A program made the translations under genes and the position numbers. The notes under the pieces were generated by a model. The model did no database searches. It had not been told where the DNA came from and was given only the letters and a program-made list of their open reading frames with translations. DNA of 64,000 nucleotides from Lacipirellula parvula. GTDB lineage: Bacteria > Planctomycetota > Planctomycetia > Pirellulales > Lacipirellulaceae. The stretch's first letter is position 1, and each line of letters opens with the position of its first letter. The stretch is taken from NCBI RefSeq assembly GCF_009177095.1, contig NZ_AP021861.1, positions 2,648,501 to 2,712,500 of the forward strand, read 5' to 3'. Positions 1-8,531 of the stretch are shown piece after piece.

Positions 1-338
1 AGGCCGGCCCGGCGAGCTGTCCGACGATTCAGTGTAGTAGTACGACCGGCGCGGGGCTCGATGAACTCGCCGCTGTCATCGCCGCCCAGGTGACGCTGCT
101 CGCCCGCGACGGCGAAGCGTCAGGGCTCACGGCATCGACCGCCACGCGCTGCGCCGGCAGCTTGCGTCGCGCTGCTGCGTCGCTCGCCGTTGCTCATGGC
201 CTTGTAATGAGCGGAGGCGATGAACTTTTGGCCGCGGAGATTCGCCACGCACTAGACGCTTTAGGCGAAATAGTCGGCGCCATCTGCACGGACGACGTGC
301 TCGATCGCGTCTTCAGTCAGTTCTGCATCGGAAAGTGA
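1..338 (+). CDS. mnmE: tRNA modification GTPase MnmE, C-terminal end (5' truncated by window)
   Basis: The frame is open from base 3, with no start in the window, so only about the last 111 residues are present. The end reads [15 protein letters not shown]. The terminal FCIGK, with the cysteine, is the hallmark C-terminus of MnmE (TrmE). The preceding helical stretch, with [19 protein letters not shown], matches the MnmE helical domain that closes the protein after the G domain. MnmE works with MnmG to place an aminomethyl-type modification on U34 of certain tRNAs. The G domain lies outside the window. GTG codons inside the fragment are not the true start. The family call is firm; nothing can be said about the missing part. 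Confidence 0.9.
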   Translation, partial: AGPASCPTIQCSSTTGAGLDELAAVIAAQVTLLARDGEASGLTASTATRCAGSLRRAAASLAVAHGLVMSGGDELLAAEIRHALDALGEIVGAICTDDVLDRVFSQFCIGK

Positions 339-427
339 TTGCGAGAAGCGACGCCCGCGCGGCATAATCACCGCGGCCCGCTGCACAATCTCCCTATCCT
401 CATGCTTTCGCCCCGCGGACGCATTCT

Positions 428-2044
428 ATGAAGCTGTTGTTGACCGGTCCCGCAGTTCGGTTTGTTGTTGCTGCATGCTGCCTGTGGGCGACGTCTTGCC
501 TAACAAATGCTCCGGCAACTGCTGGCGAAGGCAGCGCGACGATCGAATCCGCGATCGCGACGATCACCGACGGCGAAATTCTTGAGCATGCCGGCTTGCT
601 CGCCGACGACACGCTTGAAGGCCGCGCCGCTGGCTCACGTGGCGCCATCGCCGCCGCTAAATATCTCGAAAAGCAACTGAAGGCTGCGGGACTCGAGCCG
701 GGCGGCGACAACGGCACGTACATTCAGCGGTTCAGCCCCGGCTACCAGAACATCATCGGCATCTTGCGCGGGACCGACCCGCAGCTCCGCGACGAGTTCA
801 TTGTCGTCGGCGCCCATTACGATCATGTCGGCTACGGCAACCGCCAGAACAGCAACGGCCCGATTGGATTTATTCACAACGGCGCCGACGACAATGCTAG
901 CGGCGTCGCGGCGCTGCTCGAAATCATCGACGCTCTGCATCGTTCCGGCTGGCAGCCCCGCCGTTCGATCGTCTTCGCGTTCTGGGACGGCGAGGAAATC
1001 AACTTGCTCGGCTCGCGGCATTGGGTGCGCCAGCCGACGGTGCCGCGCGAGGGAGTGAAGCTCGCGATCAACGCCGATATGGTCGGCCGCCTCACCAATG
1101 GTCGGCTCGAAATCGCCGGCACGCGCACCGCCGATGGACTGCGGCGTTTGTTCAGTTCCGAAAAGCTGCCCGAGGATCTACGACTCGATTTCACGTGGGA
1201 GTTTAAGGAGAACAGCGATCACTGGCCGTTTTACGTCGATGGGATTCCATCGCTGTTGATTCACACCGGCTTGCACGGCGATTACCATCGCCCGAGCGAC
1301 GACATTGAAAAATTGAATATCGTCGGCATTAATCACACGGCGGCCTACATGCTCGATGTGATTTGTCGGCTGGCCGACGAGGAGACGTTGCCTGAGTTCC
1401 GTGCGGCGTCCCGGGCGGAGGTCGCTTCGATGCGTTCGCAGCGGGAAGCGCCGCTCGCGCCCGCTCCGCCGCGGCTGGGCTTGCGTTGGGCATGGGCGCC
1501 GGAAGAGACGAAAGAATCGGAGACGCCGGGAAATGGAAAAATGCGCGTCACCGAAGTGACGCGCGGTTCCGCCGCCGACGTTGCCGGCATTCGCGTCGGC
1601 GATGTGCTGACGGCGGTCGACGGCGCACTGCTGCCAGTCGAGGAGTACCTGCCAGCAGCCGTGCTGCGCGCGAAAGAATCGATCGCAATCGAAGTCGAGC
1701 GCGGTGAGGAGCCGCCGCAAACAATCGACGTGAAGCTTGCCGGCGAGCCAACGGCGCTCGGGTTGTCTTGGCGGCCCGATTCGGCGCTGACGGGCGCCGT
1801 CATGGTGACGCGCGTCGTGCCGTATTCGCCGGCGTCGCGCGCGAAGATCGCCGTCCAAGATCGGATCTACAGCGTCGAGGGAGAACCGTTCGCCGATCAC
1901 GACGCTCTTTTGAAGCGTGTGCGGGAGTTGCTCGATTCGGGCGCCGAGTCGATGACGCTGCAGGTTGAAACAGCCGGTCGAGTTCGGCCGGTCGAAGTCG
2001 ACCTGCGCTTGCCTGTGGCCGAGCCGGTTGATTCGTCGTTGTGA
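428..2044 (+). CDS. Exported M28-family metallopeptidase with two C-terminal PDZ domains
   Basis: The 538-residue protein opens with a signal peptide (about residues 1-32, ending near PATAG). The M28 zinc aminopeptidase fold follows. The metal-ligand motifs are visible in order: GAHYDHVG (about residue 127), GADDNASG (about 155), FWDGEE (about 185), NADMVGR (about 215) and the late histidine in GDYHRPSDD (about 285). Residues about 365-440 and 455-525 look like two PDZ domains (TRGSAADVAGIRVGDVL and VPYSPASRAKIAVQDRI). PDZ domains commonly follow the peptidase in exported planctomycete and bacteroidete members. It probably trims peptides in the periplasm or outside the cell. It lies downstream of mnmE with its own spacing of about 90 bases and converges on the DUF971 gene. 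Confidence 0.9.
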   Translation: MKLLLTGPAVRFVVAACCLWATSCLTNAPATAGEGSATIESAIATITDGEILEHAGLLADDTLEGRAAGSRGAIAAAKYLEKQLKAAGLEPGGDNGTYIQRFSPGYQNIIGILRGTDPQLRDEFIVVGAHYDHVGYGNRQNSNGPIGFIHNGADDNASGVAALLEIIDALHRSGWQPRRSIVFAFWDGEEINLLGSRHWVRQPTVPREGVKLAINADMVGRLTNGRLEIAGTRTADGLRRLFSSEKLPEDLRLDFTWEFKENSDHWPFYVDGIPSLLIHTGLHGDYHRPSDDIEKLNIVGINHTAAYMLDVICRLADEETLPEFRAASRAEVASMRSQREAPLAPAPPRLGLRWAWAPEETKESETPGNGKMRVTEVTRGSAADVAGIRVGDVLTAVDGALLPVEEYLPAAVLRAKESIAIEVERGEEPPQTIDVKLAGEPTALGLSWRPDSALTGAVMVTRVVPYSPASRAKIAVQDRIYSVEGEPFADHDALLKRVRELLDSGAESMTLQVETAGRVRPVEVDLRLPVAEPVDSSL

Positions 2045-2067
2045 GCGGCGCGATCTTTCTCGGCTGC

Positions 2068-2394
2068 TTAAGACGCTGACCCGCTGCTTGTGGACTGCTC
2101 GCCTAGCTTTCGCAATCGCTCCCACGTATAGAGCCCCGATTGATGTCCGTCCGACCAATGGATTCGCACGGCATAGGCGCCAACGAGCTCCATCTGCTCG
2201 ATCGTGATGTCAAGCGGAACGGTTTCCGGATCAAGAATCCTCGCCCCGGTCCACTCGTTGACGCACTGAGCGCATTGGCACTCGCCGCGCGCGAAGCGGA
2301 AGGCAAGCCGGTCTTCGCGGTCGGGCCAGACGATGCGTAGTACACTCTCGCCGCGAAGCGCCTGCACGTCGCGGGGGGCGGAAATGATGGACAT
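2068..2394 (-). CDS. DUF971 domain protein (gamma-butyrobetaine hydroxylase N-terminal-like)
   Basis: This 108-residue protein consists almost entirely of one DUF971 domain. Visible features are LRIVWPDREDRLAFRFARGECQCAQC near the N-terminus, the DITIEQMELVGAYAVRIHWSDGHQSGLYTWERLR core and a CxC..C group (ECQCAQC, about residues 39-45). The same small domain is fused to the N-terminus of gamma-butyrobetaine hydroxylase in eukaryotes. Free bacterial copies are often linked to iron-sulfur biogenesis, but a precise role is not established. The length is usual for stand-alone members. It is convergent with the M28 peptidase gene. Confidence 0.85.
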   Translation of the reverse strand: MSIISAPRDVQALRGESVLRIVWPDREDRLAFRFARGECQCAQCVNEWTGARILDPETVPLDITIEQMELVGAYAVRIHWSDGHQSGLYTWERLRKLGEQSTSSGSAS

Positions 2395-2557
2395 AGTAAA
2401 CGGCCAAGTGGCGAGAAATGCTGGGGCAGCGAACGTCGCAACGCGAGGAATTAACCCGCTGCGAAGCTATTTTGCCCTCAGTTCACGCCTAGCCGCAACC
2501 CGCCGGCGCCGACTATACTGAGGGCTCGCCGCCCGGCTAGCCGGGTTAGCATTCTGC

Positions 2558-2639
<82 letters not shown>

Positions 2640-2640
2640 C

Positions 2641-2738
2641 TCCGCGGAAATTTTCGTGCGGAATTTGTTGGGAAGCGTACGCTCGCAGGCCGAGAGCATT
2701 TTTCGTCCTGCCGAACGTACGCTTCCAACAATTCGTGC
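2641..2738. repeat. Long imperfect inverted repeat filling the spacer between two tRNA genes
   Basis: The two ends of the 98-base spacer are near reverse complements. GTGCGGAATTTGTTGGG and AAGCGTACG (2656-2681) match the complement of CGTACGCTTCCAACAATTCGTGC (2716-2738). Pairing continues inward through CTCGCAGG against CCTGCCGA, so the RNA could fold into one stem of 30 or more pairs with a short T-rich loop. It may be a processing hairpin in a tRNA-Leu/tRNA-Lys transcript or a small palindromic mobile unit. Confidence 0.6.
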
Positions 2739-2811
<73 letters not shown>

Positions 2812-2941
2812 TTGCCTACGCCATAAGGGTTTACGTCAATCGTTAAAACCCTCTTGGCAGGCTTGTCCGTGAGTTTTGTCCGAGTTTCGTGTTTTCTAAC
2901 CGCCAACTCGCCCCTTCGGGCGAATTAAGGTTTAGAGCACG

Positions 2942-3502
2942 ATGAAGAGGCAACCACGGGAACCCCAGCCATTCTTCAAGAAGTCCCGTAGGGCTTGGTA
3001 CGTTCAGACAAGGGACGGCAAGCAGCACCGCCTCGGGTCGGAGATGGACGACGCCGCGCAGCGTCTCTACCACGAGCTGTTGGCGGGTAAGGCCGAGGAA
3101 GCTCCTGCGGCGCCAGACGACGAGCTGACGGTAGCCGAGCTTGTCGACGACTTCCTGACCGCGATTCAAATCCAGGTGCGACAGGAGAAGCTCGCGCCGC
3201 GAACGTACGAGTGGTACGACGTTCATTTGCAGAGCTTCGCGAAGTTCATCGGGACCAGTCTGCGCGTCAGCCAGTTGAAGCCGCTTCATCTGCGGAAGTG
3301 GCTCGATAGGGCCTACGCGAAGTCTGGTAACAATCACCAGAACGGGGCGGTGCGGGCCGTCGCTCGCGTCTTCAATTGGGCGCGTAAGCTCGGGACGATT
3401 CCCGCCAATCCCATCGCCGGTTTCGAGCGGCCGTCGAGCCAAGCTCGCGAATGCTATTTGACTGACGAGCAATGGAAGTTAGTCCACGCCGAGAAGAAAT
3501 AA
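2942..3502 (+). pseudogene. Tyrosine recombinase (integrase), N-terminal half only
   Basis: The 186-residue frame holds an arm-binding-like start (FFKKSRRAWYVQTRDGKQHRLG), a core-binding SAM-like domain (about residues 60-150: LTVAELVDDFLTAIQ...RTYEWYDVHLQSFAKFIG) and the linker into the catalytic domain (NPIAGFERP...YLTDEQWKLV). It then stops at TAA. The whole catalytic domain with the R-H-R-Y residues is missing, while family members usually have about 350-420 residues. The gene starts 130 bases after tRNA-Lys, as expected for an island integrase. A decayed integrase C-terminus lies at 36837-37146 on the other strand. The truncated protein cannot catalyse recombination but might still bind DNA. 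Confidence 0.8.
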
Positions 3503-3559
3503 CGCGAGTTCAATAGCGCGATTCAGCTGCCAGCCAGACTCTTAGGCAATGAGCGGGTG

Positions 3560-3868
3560 CTAAGCAGCAAGTTTGAGATTGCGGAACTTCCGCTTCGGAA
3601 CCTCCGGCCTATCAAGGTCAGCAGCTTTGATTCTGATTGACCGTCCCACCCGCTGGTGAGGAAGGCTTCCATCACGAATCCGCTTGCGGATCGTGCTGAC
3701 GTGGACGCCGAGCCGCGCGGCGGCTTGCTCGACCGTCAGCATCTCCTTAAGGGCGCCGGCTTGAAGGGATTCACTGAGGACCAGGGCGGCGGCGGTTGGC
3801 TCGCCTGTGAGGCGTAAGTAATGGCGGACGCGGTCTTCGATCATCAAAGTTAATTCGCTCGGCATCAT
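3560..3868 (-). CDS. Excisionase-like helix-turn-helix protein (MerR/Xis type)
   Basis: From the ATG pair at 3868/3865 the product is about 102 residues. Residues about 43-90 form a DNA-binding domain of the excisionase/helix_turn_helix-17 type: MLTVEQAAARLGVHVSTIRKRIRDGSLPHQRVGRSIRIKAADLD. The N-terminal part (IEDRVRHYLRLTGEPTAAALVLSESL) is helical and of unknown role. The frame extends upstream to 4075, but that part overlaps a better-supported coding frame, so the internal start is preferred. Its location beside an integrase fragment suits a recombination directionality factor or island regulator. Such HTH proteins also serve other roles, so only the fold is certain. Confidence 0.7.
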   Translation of the reverse strand: MMPSELTLMIEDRVRHYLRLTGEPTAAALVLSESLQAGALKEMLTVEQAAARLGVHVSTIRKRIRDGSLPHQRVGRSIRIKAADLDRPEVPKRKFRNLKLAA

Positions 3869-4097
3869 CGAGATCAAAAAAGCCTTCACCGCGACGATCG
3901 ACTTCCCGCCAGCCCTCAGGCGATTGCGCGTTGACAACGCCGAGCCATCGCTCAGATACAGGATCGAACTCAACTTCGGCGATAACGTGCCCGTCGTCGG
4001 TCGCGTATCACTCCGTTGGTTCCGCCGGCGCGGTGCGATCATGAGGCAGGGAAAGCACTTCGTCGAAATGCTCACGAGTGGTGGGTCTCAAGGACAT
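3776..4097 (-). pseudogene. Small gene of unknown function broken by an in-frame TGA
   Basis: A strong ribosome-binding sequence (AGGAG, seven bases before ATG at 4097) starts the frame MSLRPTTREHFDEVLSLPHD, which ends after about 29 codons at TGA in ..PAEPTE*YATDDGHVI. The same frame then continues with very gene-like sequence (IAEVEFDPVSERWLGVV, PEGWREVDRRGEGFFDLDD) until about 3776. A TGG-to-TGA change would explain this. It follows the small lipoprotein gene by 19 bases, so the two were probably co-transcribed. The end overlaps the N-terminus of the HTH gene. No family is recognised. Confidence 0.5.
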
Positions 4098-4116
4098 GCC
4101 GATGCTCCTGGGTCGC

Positions 4117-4284
4117 TCAACAAGCTGACACGGCGACCCCAGGTTGAGTCGTTCTGGTAGTTTCACCCTCTGGGGTGGTGACGGTCGTTTCAGTCTTCGT
4201 CGATGCCTTATCCGAACAGCCGGTCAAACCGCCGACAGAGACGAGGCCGGCCAGCACGACCAGCGAGAGATAGCGTTTCATCAT
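4117..4284 (-). CDS. Small putative lipoprotein (55 aa)
   Basis: ATGATG at 4284 follows GAAAGG, a plausible ribosome site. The product starts MMKRYLSLVVLAGLVSVGG and has a lipobox LTGC (cysteine at residue 23). A short Thr/Glu-rich mature part of about 32 residues follows. A positively charged start, hydrophobic core and LxGC box are what signal peptidase II needs, so this is probably a membrane-anchored lipopeptide. Short lipoproteins of this kind are common in planctomycetes and have no known function. It is followed by the broken gene at 4097. Confidence 0.65.
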   Translation of the reverse strand: MMKRYLSLVVLAGLVSVGGLTGCSDKASTKTETTVTTPEGETTRTTQPGVAVSAC

Positions 4285-4863
4285 TCAGCCTTTCAAAAAA
4301 GAAACAAAAAACAGGTGGGCGAATCGCCCGCGAACGTGTTAATCAGCCGCCGCGCCAATCCCCCTCCGAGTTGCCCATCCATGAATCGATTGGCGCGGCG
4401 GGTTGTTGGCTCCTGAGTGGATCGCGACCGCTTTGACTGCTAAGGGTCCGCATTTCTGAGTCGCGGAGCGTCGAAGGCAGCCGCCGAAGGCTCAGTATTG
4501 GGCAGTAACCTGAACCTCACGGCGACTCTGCTGGATGCAGCGTTACAGCGCAATGCGAAAGCCGTGCCGAAGCCACACCGTCAGCGACGCTAGTTTAAGC
4601 GGCGCGGCGCCGGGGAACGCAAAGCAGTAGATACCGGCACACGCACTTCGGCTTCGCCGATGAATAGAGAAGCAATTTCTGCGACGCGCTGAATATTCGA
4701 GCTGCCGGTGAGCTGGCAATCGGGCCCTGGATGCTGCGCGGCTCGCCTTCGTCACCTAAGGAAGCGGATCGCTAACTTTCTGCCGGCTGCTTTCCTCGGT
4801 CCGCATCTAGCGAGTATCGTCCGGGCGCGAGCGTGGGAGATAACGACTAGCCCTTTCCGCACT
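4285..4863. other. Non-coding stretch, no convincing gene
   Basis: The promoter region of the small lipoprotein gene lies at the left end. The remaining sequence has open frames of up to 70 codons on the minus strand (4543-4755). Their arginine/serine-rich composition, lack of a ribosome site and lack of any motif argue against coding. It may be decayed island DNA. Confidence 0.5.
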
Positions 4864-5163
4864 TTAGACGGTTAGCGCGTAGATCGCTCGCGTTAGGGTT
4901 CCCGCGGCCCAAAACGCGCCGGCCATGCCAACCAGTTGAAGTAGCCGCACCAAGATCCGAGGCGCGCTCGATCGCAGGCAACAGACGCCCACGACGACCA
5001 GAACCACGGTCGACAAGCCGAAGATCATCCCGATGCCCATCCACCGATTGGGCAGAATTCCCGCAGAGGCAGCAAGATCGCCACACAACATGGCGAGCAC
5101 TACCATGCAAATCCAAATAACGGCAATGACGATCGAAACCGGGTGAATTCGCACCATGGACAT
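4864..5163 (-). CDS. Small integral membrane protein, unknown function
   Basis: From ATG 5163, preceded by AGAGG, the product has about 99 residues and three or four hydrophobic segments: IHPVSIVIAVIWICMVVLAML, WMGIGMIFGLSTVVLVVVGV and LVGMAGAFWAAGTLTRAIYAL. The frame extends upstream to 5211 through a basic stretch (RRRCRGR) that is unlikely to be translated. No family is recognised. It faces no obvious partner; the downstream region is decayed. Confidence 0.5.
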   Translation of the reverse strand: MSMVRIHPVSIVIAVIWICMVVLAMLCGDLAASAGILPNRWMGIGMIFGLSTVVLVVVGVCCLRSSAPRILVRLLQLVGMAGAFWAAGTLTRAIYALTV

Positions 5164-5498
5164 CCGACCTCTGCAGCGGCGTCGGCCGGACGTTTTCCCG
5201 GCCCTCTCCAAACTCTAGCATTCTCGATTATGCGGAGTTGGTAACGTCCGGTTATCATCGCTACGACGGTTGTGGCGAAGCCGCTGGGGACGGTGGTGGC
5301 CCTGCCCCCGGCCGGGTGATTGGCGGCCCAATCCCACACCGGGCTACTCACTCGCTGGGGCGATGACTGGCGATTGCCGTCAACGCGAAGTACGCCGCCT
5401 TCCAGCAATAGAATACCCCCAACGCAAAAATGCACTCCGTCTGCCGCATGGAGGGCCCCGGTTGATGTTAGAGGCCTTCATCTTAACAAATGAAGCGA

Positions 5499-6911
5499 CT
5501 AAGCCGCGGACTTTCTGAAGGCGAATATTGCTGCACCACTCAAAGCTAAAAACAGGCACGCTGGCTCAGGGACGACCGTAGCAACCTGTAGGGACGGCGC
5601 TCCCCCGAAGTGGCTTTTCCACAGGCTTAGGTCACCCGCATCGACGATGCCGTCGCTATTAGCGTCACCGGTCGTGGGTGTTCCAGCCCCCCCGAAATTT
5701 CTTTGCCATATTAGAAAGTCGGCGCCATTCACAATTCCGTCGTCATTGAAATCTGAATCGGCTGGCGCAGCCACGCGCACGACTCGGACATTGTCGATCA
5801 ATGTGAACTGCAACGCAGCGAAATCGGGATCCGATCCAATATTTGCACTCGGGTCAGATTCGCCAAACATGATGTTCGTCCCCGACGTCGCCGGAACTTT
5901 TAGCAGGGCTAGGTCGACCGTAGCCAGCACGAAGGTCTGATTGGAATTGGCGCCCGCATTCAAAACCGACCATGTGACCAGATTCCCAACCTTCTTGATC
6001 TCAACCTCGCGCCAATGCATACCCATCGCGCCAGGCATTGTCGTATCGAACTGTGTGGCTGGGAAAAGAGCGGCCTGCCCAGGTGCGGCTACCGATGGGA
6101 AGGCGGATTGATACAAGAAACCATCGGTTACGTTGGAATCATTAAGATCCAGCGGCACATCAGGATCTAAGAAGACGCCACGGTTTGATAGCCCAGCATC
6201 TGGGTGACCTTCGGGGTAGATGTCGGCGAAGTTCACGCCAGCGTCCAGTACCGGATCGTAATTATTTGCTGGGGTTGCGCTGCTAACTTCCACAGTTGCG
6301 CGAAATCCGCTAGGGCCATGGTCAGCGTCGGCGCCTGGCCCTTGAATGCGATAGTCAAAACCAGCTTGCCCATCTCCTGTGTTGGAAAAATAAAGCGCTT
6401 CGGCAACGCCCGCGCGAGTCGCCGTTTGGTAATTGTCGCCTACGCCCGAGCTCAAGATTCCGTAGTTCGACAACTTCGTAGAACTGGCTCCTCCCTCCCA
6501 GATGCCGTCCGTATTAGCGCTCGTTGCCGCGCCTACCTCCGCGCCGATAAAGTTGCTCCATAAGTCGAAACGCAGCGCGTAGTCTCCGGTAAAGCTCTTA
6601 CCGACCGGAGAGACGTTGATCCCGCCGGCAACCCCGGACGTGAGGTTGGCTTGGAGCTTCATTCCCCGTGTCGTCCCGCCGGTGCTATTCGGCGCGACGG
6701 GAATTCCAACGGCACTGTAGTCAAAGAAGAAATCCGCGTGTTTGTCCGTGCCACCGCCCGCATTGATCGACCACGCTCCCGAGGGCAGAGGAGAGTCAAA
6801 ACTTTCCGTGTAAAGCGTTTGCCCGAGGCACACTGGAGCGATGCCGAAGAGGGTCGTTGCCACCGCGACGCATGCGAAGGTAACTTTGGTTGGGGTCACT
6901 TCGTAGAACAT
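5499..6911 (-). CDS. PEP-CTERM exported protein with dockerin-like repeats
   Basis: ATG 6911 is chosen because GGAG lies nine bases upstream; the longer frame to 6926 uses a TTG within that site. A signal peptide (about residues 1-30, ending VCLGQ) is followed by a beta-rich domain starting TLYTESFDSPLPSGAWSIN. Two calcium-loop dockerin-like repeats follow (DSDFNDDGIVNGADFLIW and GDANSDGIVDAGDLSLW). The C-terminal sorting signal is VPEPACLFLALSGAAIFAFRKSA. PEP-CTERM proteins are cut and anchored or released by an exosortase/archaeosortase, which is not in the window. The protein is probably displayed on the cell surface. The ligand or substrate is unknown. Confidence 0.85.
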   Translation of the reverse strand: MFYEVTPTKVTFACVAVATTLFGIAPVCLGQTLYTESFDSPLPSGAWSINAGGGTDKHADFFFDYSAVGIPVAPNSTGGTTRGMKLQANLTSGVAGGINVSPVGKSFTGDYALRFDLWSNFIGAEVGAATSANTDGIWEGGASSTKLSNYGILSSGVGDNYQTATRAGVAEALYFSNTGDGQAGFDYRIQGPGADADHGPSGFRATVEVSSATPANNYDPVLDAGVNFADIYPEGHPDAGLSNRGVFLDPDVPLDLNDSNVTDGFLYQSAFPSVAAPGQAALFPATQFDTTMPGAMGMHWREVEIKKVGNLVTWSVLNAGANSNQTFVLATVDLALLKVPATSGTNIMFGESDPSANIGSDPDFAALQFTLIDNVRVVRVAAPADSDFNDDGIVNGADFLIWQRNFGGAGTPTTGDANSDGIVDAGDLSLWKSHFGGAPSLQVATVVPEPACLFLALSGAAIFAFRKSAA

Positions 6912-6978
6912 TTGGTATTTCTCCAACTCACGAAGGGATTGAGAGGCTTCTAAAGACAGTCGAACGCGCAGATGCAGC

Positions 6979-7353
6979 CTAACCTCCGCGACTTGCGTAA
7001 TTGCCGACCACGCCGATCACGATAATGGCGATTCCGAGCCAACGCAGCACACCTGAAACTCTTTTCGGAGCATCACGTTGCTCCTCAAACTCGACGCGAA
7101 GTTGTTCCAACTCCGCAGTTACTTTCTGATACTCCGAATCGATCTCGGAAACACTGCGGCCGTGCATGTTCGGTCGCCGGCGCGCTGAGTCTCGAGCTCC
7201 GCCGAGTTGATGAGCTTGCGTCCCTAATTCCGTCATTCGCTGCGACTTTTCTTCTGTCCACGAACGCTCTGCAGGGAAAATCGTTCCCCAGAGAAGGCTC
7301 GCTGCCATAAGGCAAAGTCCAACTGCGATCATTACTGTGTAAGCAACTTTCAC
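6979..7353 (-). CDS. Two-TM membrane protein with central coiled coil, unknown function
   Basis: The 124-residue product starts at GTG. One membrane helix lies near the N-terminus (YTVMIAVGLCLMAASLLWGTI), then a charged, helical middle (SEIDSEYQKVTAELEQLRVEFEEQRD, about residues 68-93) likely to form a coiled coil, then a second membrane helix near the end (LRWLGIAIIVIGVVGNYA). Proteins of this plan are frequent in planctomycetes without a known role. It lies between a PEP-CTERM gene and a DUF1559 gene on the same strand. Confidence 0.65.
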   Translation of the reverse strand: MKVAYTVMIAVGLCLMAASLLWGTIFPAERSWTEEKSQRMTELGTQAHQLGGARDSARRRPNMHGRSVSEIDSEYQKVTAELEQLRVEFEEQRDAPKRVSGVLRWLGIAIIVIGVVGNYASRGG

Positions 7354-7424
7354 AGATCATCTTTCTTCGCTGGCACTGCACTACGGCGACGAACAATTTC
7401 CCTACAACGAATGAAGTACGCGGG

Positions 7425-8531
7425 CTACTGAGCGTCCACTCTGCCGTCGTCAATGCAAATCAGTTGGGCAAAGAGCGGGCCGGAAATATCATCCGATATC
7501 CAACGAATGCTGCCGTCCGCATTCGCGCCGTATACTCCACTCGGATGGAGACTTCTAGCGGCTGCCGACCAGTAATTGTCCGTTCCTTCGCCCTTACAAG
7601 GCATGCCGGCGAATGCCGCAGACGTTTGATCCACGCATTGCCGCTCGAAGTCGAAATTGAACTTTCCGGGCGGATTGTTTGGCATGTTAGCGCGGTCTGT
7701 CGCTTCTTGGGTAGGAATGGGGATGTAGGCGCTCGATTGATTGGTTCCGTCAGCGCAACTTGAGTTAAGCCCCAACGTATCGCTGTGATAGTCGAGCCCC
7801 AGCAGGCTCGTCCCAGTCCACGCTAGGGCCCACGCTCCGCGTTGATCGGTCGGCTCATCCAACGTGCGCACTTCAGTCAGCATGACGGTATTGGACAACC
7901 CGTCCGTAAGGCGTTTCAGCGACTGTCCGCGGTGCACAATCGCACCGCGAAATAGCGTGCAGACGATGTGCTCAGGCCCTGCATACGCGGCATAGTTCCC
8001 CTTCCCAAAAGCGCGATTGCCTGTGTAGCGTGACTCAAACAGTCGACCGACCGCGCTATCAGACGGGCAAAGCAGAATAGCCGGCTGAGATCGTTCAGGC
8101 GTGGGGACATTAGCGACGACTTCAACCTTATAGTCGTCAAAGTCCTTTTTAAAATCCATCTGCTGGTAAAGCGTTTGGAGTTCGATGTAGGGCAGTATGC
8201 GAGCGATCCAGCTCAATTCGCTGCCAGAATACATATTGAACAATGCCTGGTTGGATCCCACAAAATCGCCGTCGCTCGCCGAGGGCAGAATCTTCTTCGT
8301 GCTTTCATAGTTTTGAGCCGCTAGCGCGAGATTTTTAAGGCTGGATTGGCATTGCATGCGTCGTGCAGCTTCACGCGCCGCCTGCACAGCCGGGAGCAAA
8401 AGGGCCACTAGGACGCCGATGATCGCAATAACCACGAGCAGCTCGACCAAAGTGAATCCTCGCCGAAATTGGCGAGGCTGTTGCAGTTGGTGCGCAGAGT
8501 TACTCGCTGCGAATGTGGAGCGATCAGACAT
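7425..8531 (-). CDS. DUF1559 protein with type IV pilin-like N-terminus
   Basis: The 368-residue protein has a prepilin cleavage/methylation segment, [36 protein letters not shown] (about residues 23-58), followed by the DUF1559 domain (MQCQSSLKNLALAAQNYE onward). The late SLHPSGVYGANADGSIRWI element is the usual H-x-G-G/ADGS end motif of the family. DUF1559 proteins are greatly expanded in planctomycetes and are thought to be secreted or assembled by a type II secretion/type IV pilus-like system. The specific target is unknown. A second member is at 33527-34510. Confidence 0.9.
   Translation of the reverse strand: MSDRSTFAASNSAHQLQQPRQFRRGFTLVELLVVIAIIGVLVALLLPAVQAAREAARRMQCQSSLKNLALAAQNYESTKKILPSASDGDFVGSNQALFNMYSGSELSWIARILPYIELQTLYQQMDFKKDFDDYKVEVVANVPTPERSQPAILLCPSDSAVGRLFESRYTGNRAFGKGNYAAYAGPEHIVCTLFRGAIVHRGQSLKRLTDGLSNTVMLTEVRTLDEPTDQRGAWALAWTGTSLLGLDYHSDTLGLNSSCADGTNQSSAYIPIPTQEATDRANMPNNPPGKFNFDFERQCVDQTSAAFAGMPCKGEGTDNYWSAAARSLHPSGVYGANADGSIRWISDDISGPLFAQLICIDDGRVDAQ

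Noticed and set aside
2843-3472. 209-codon frame opposite the integrase fragment
   Set aside because: It is a shadow of the better-supported plus-strand integrase frame and has no motif of its own.
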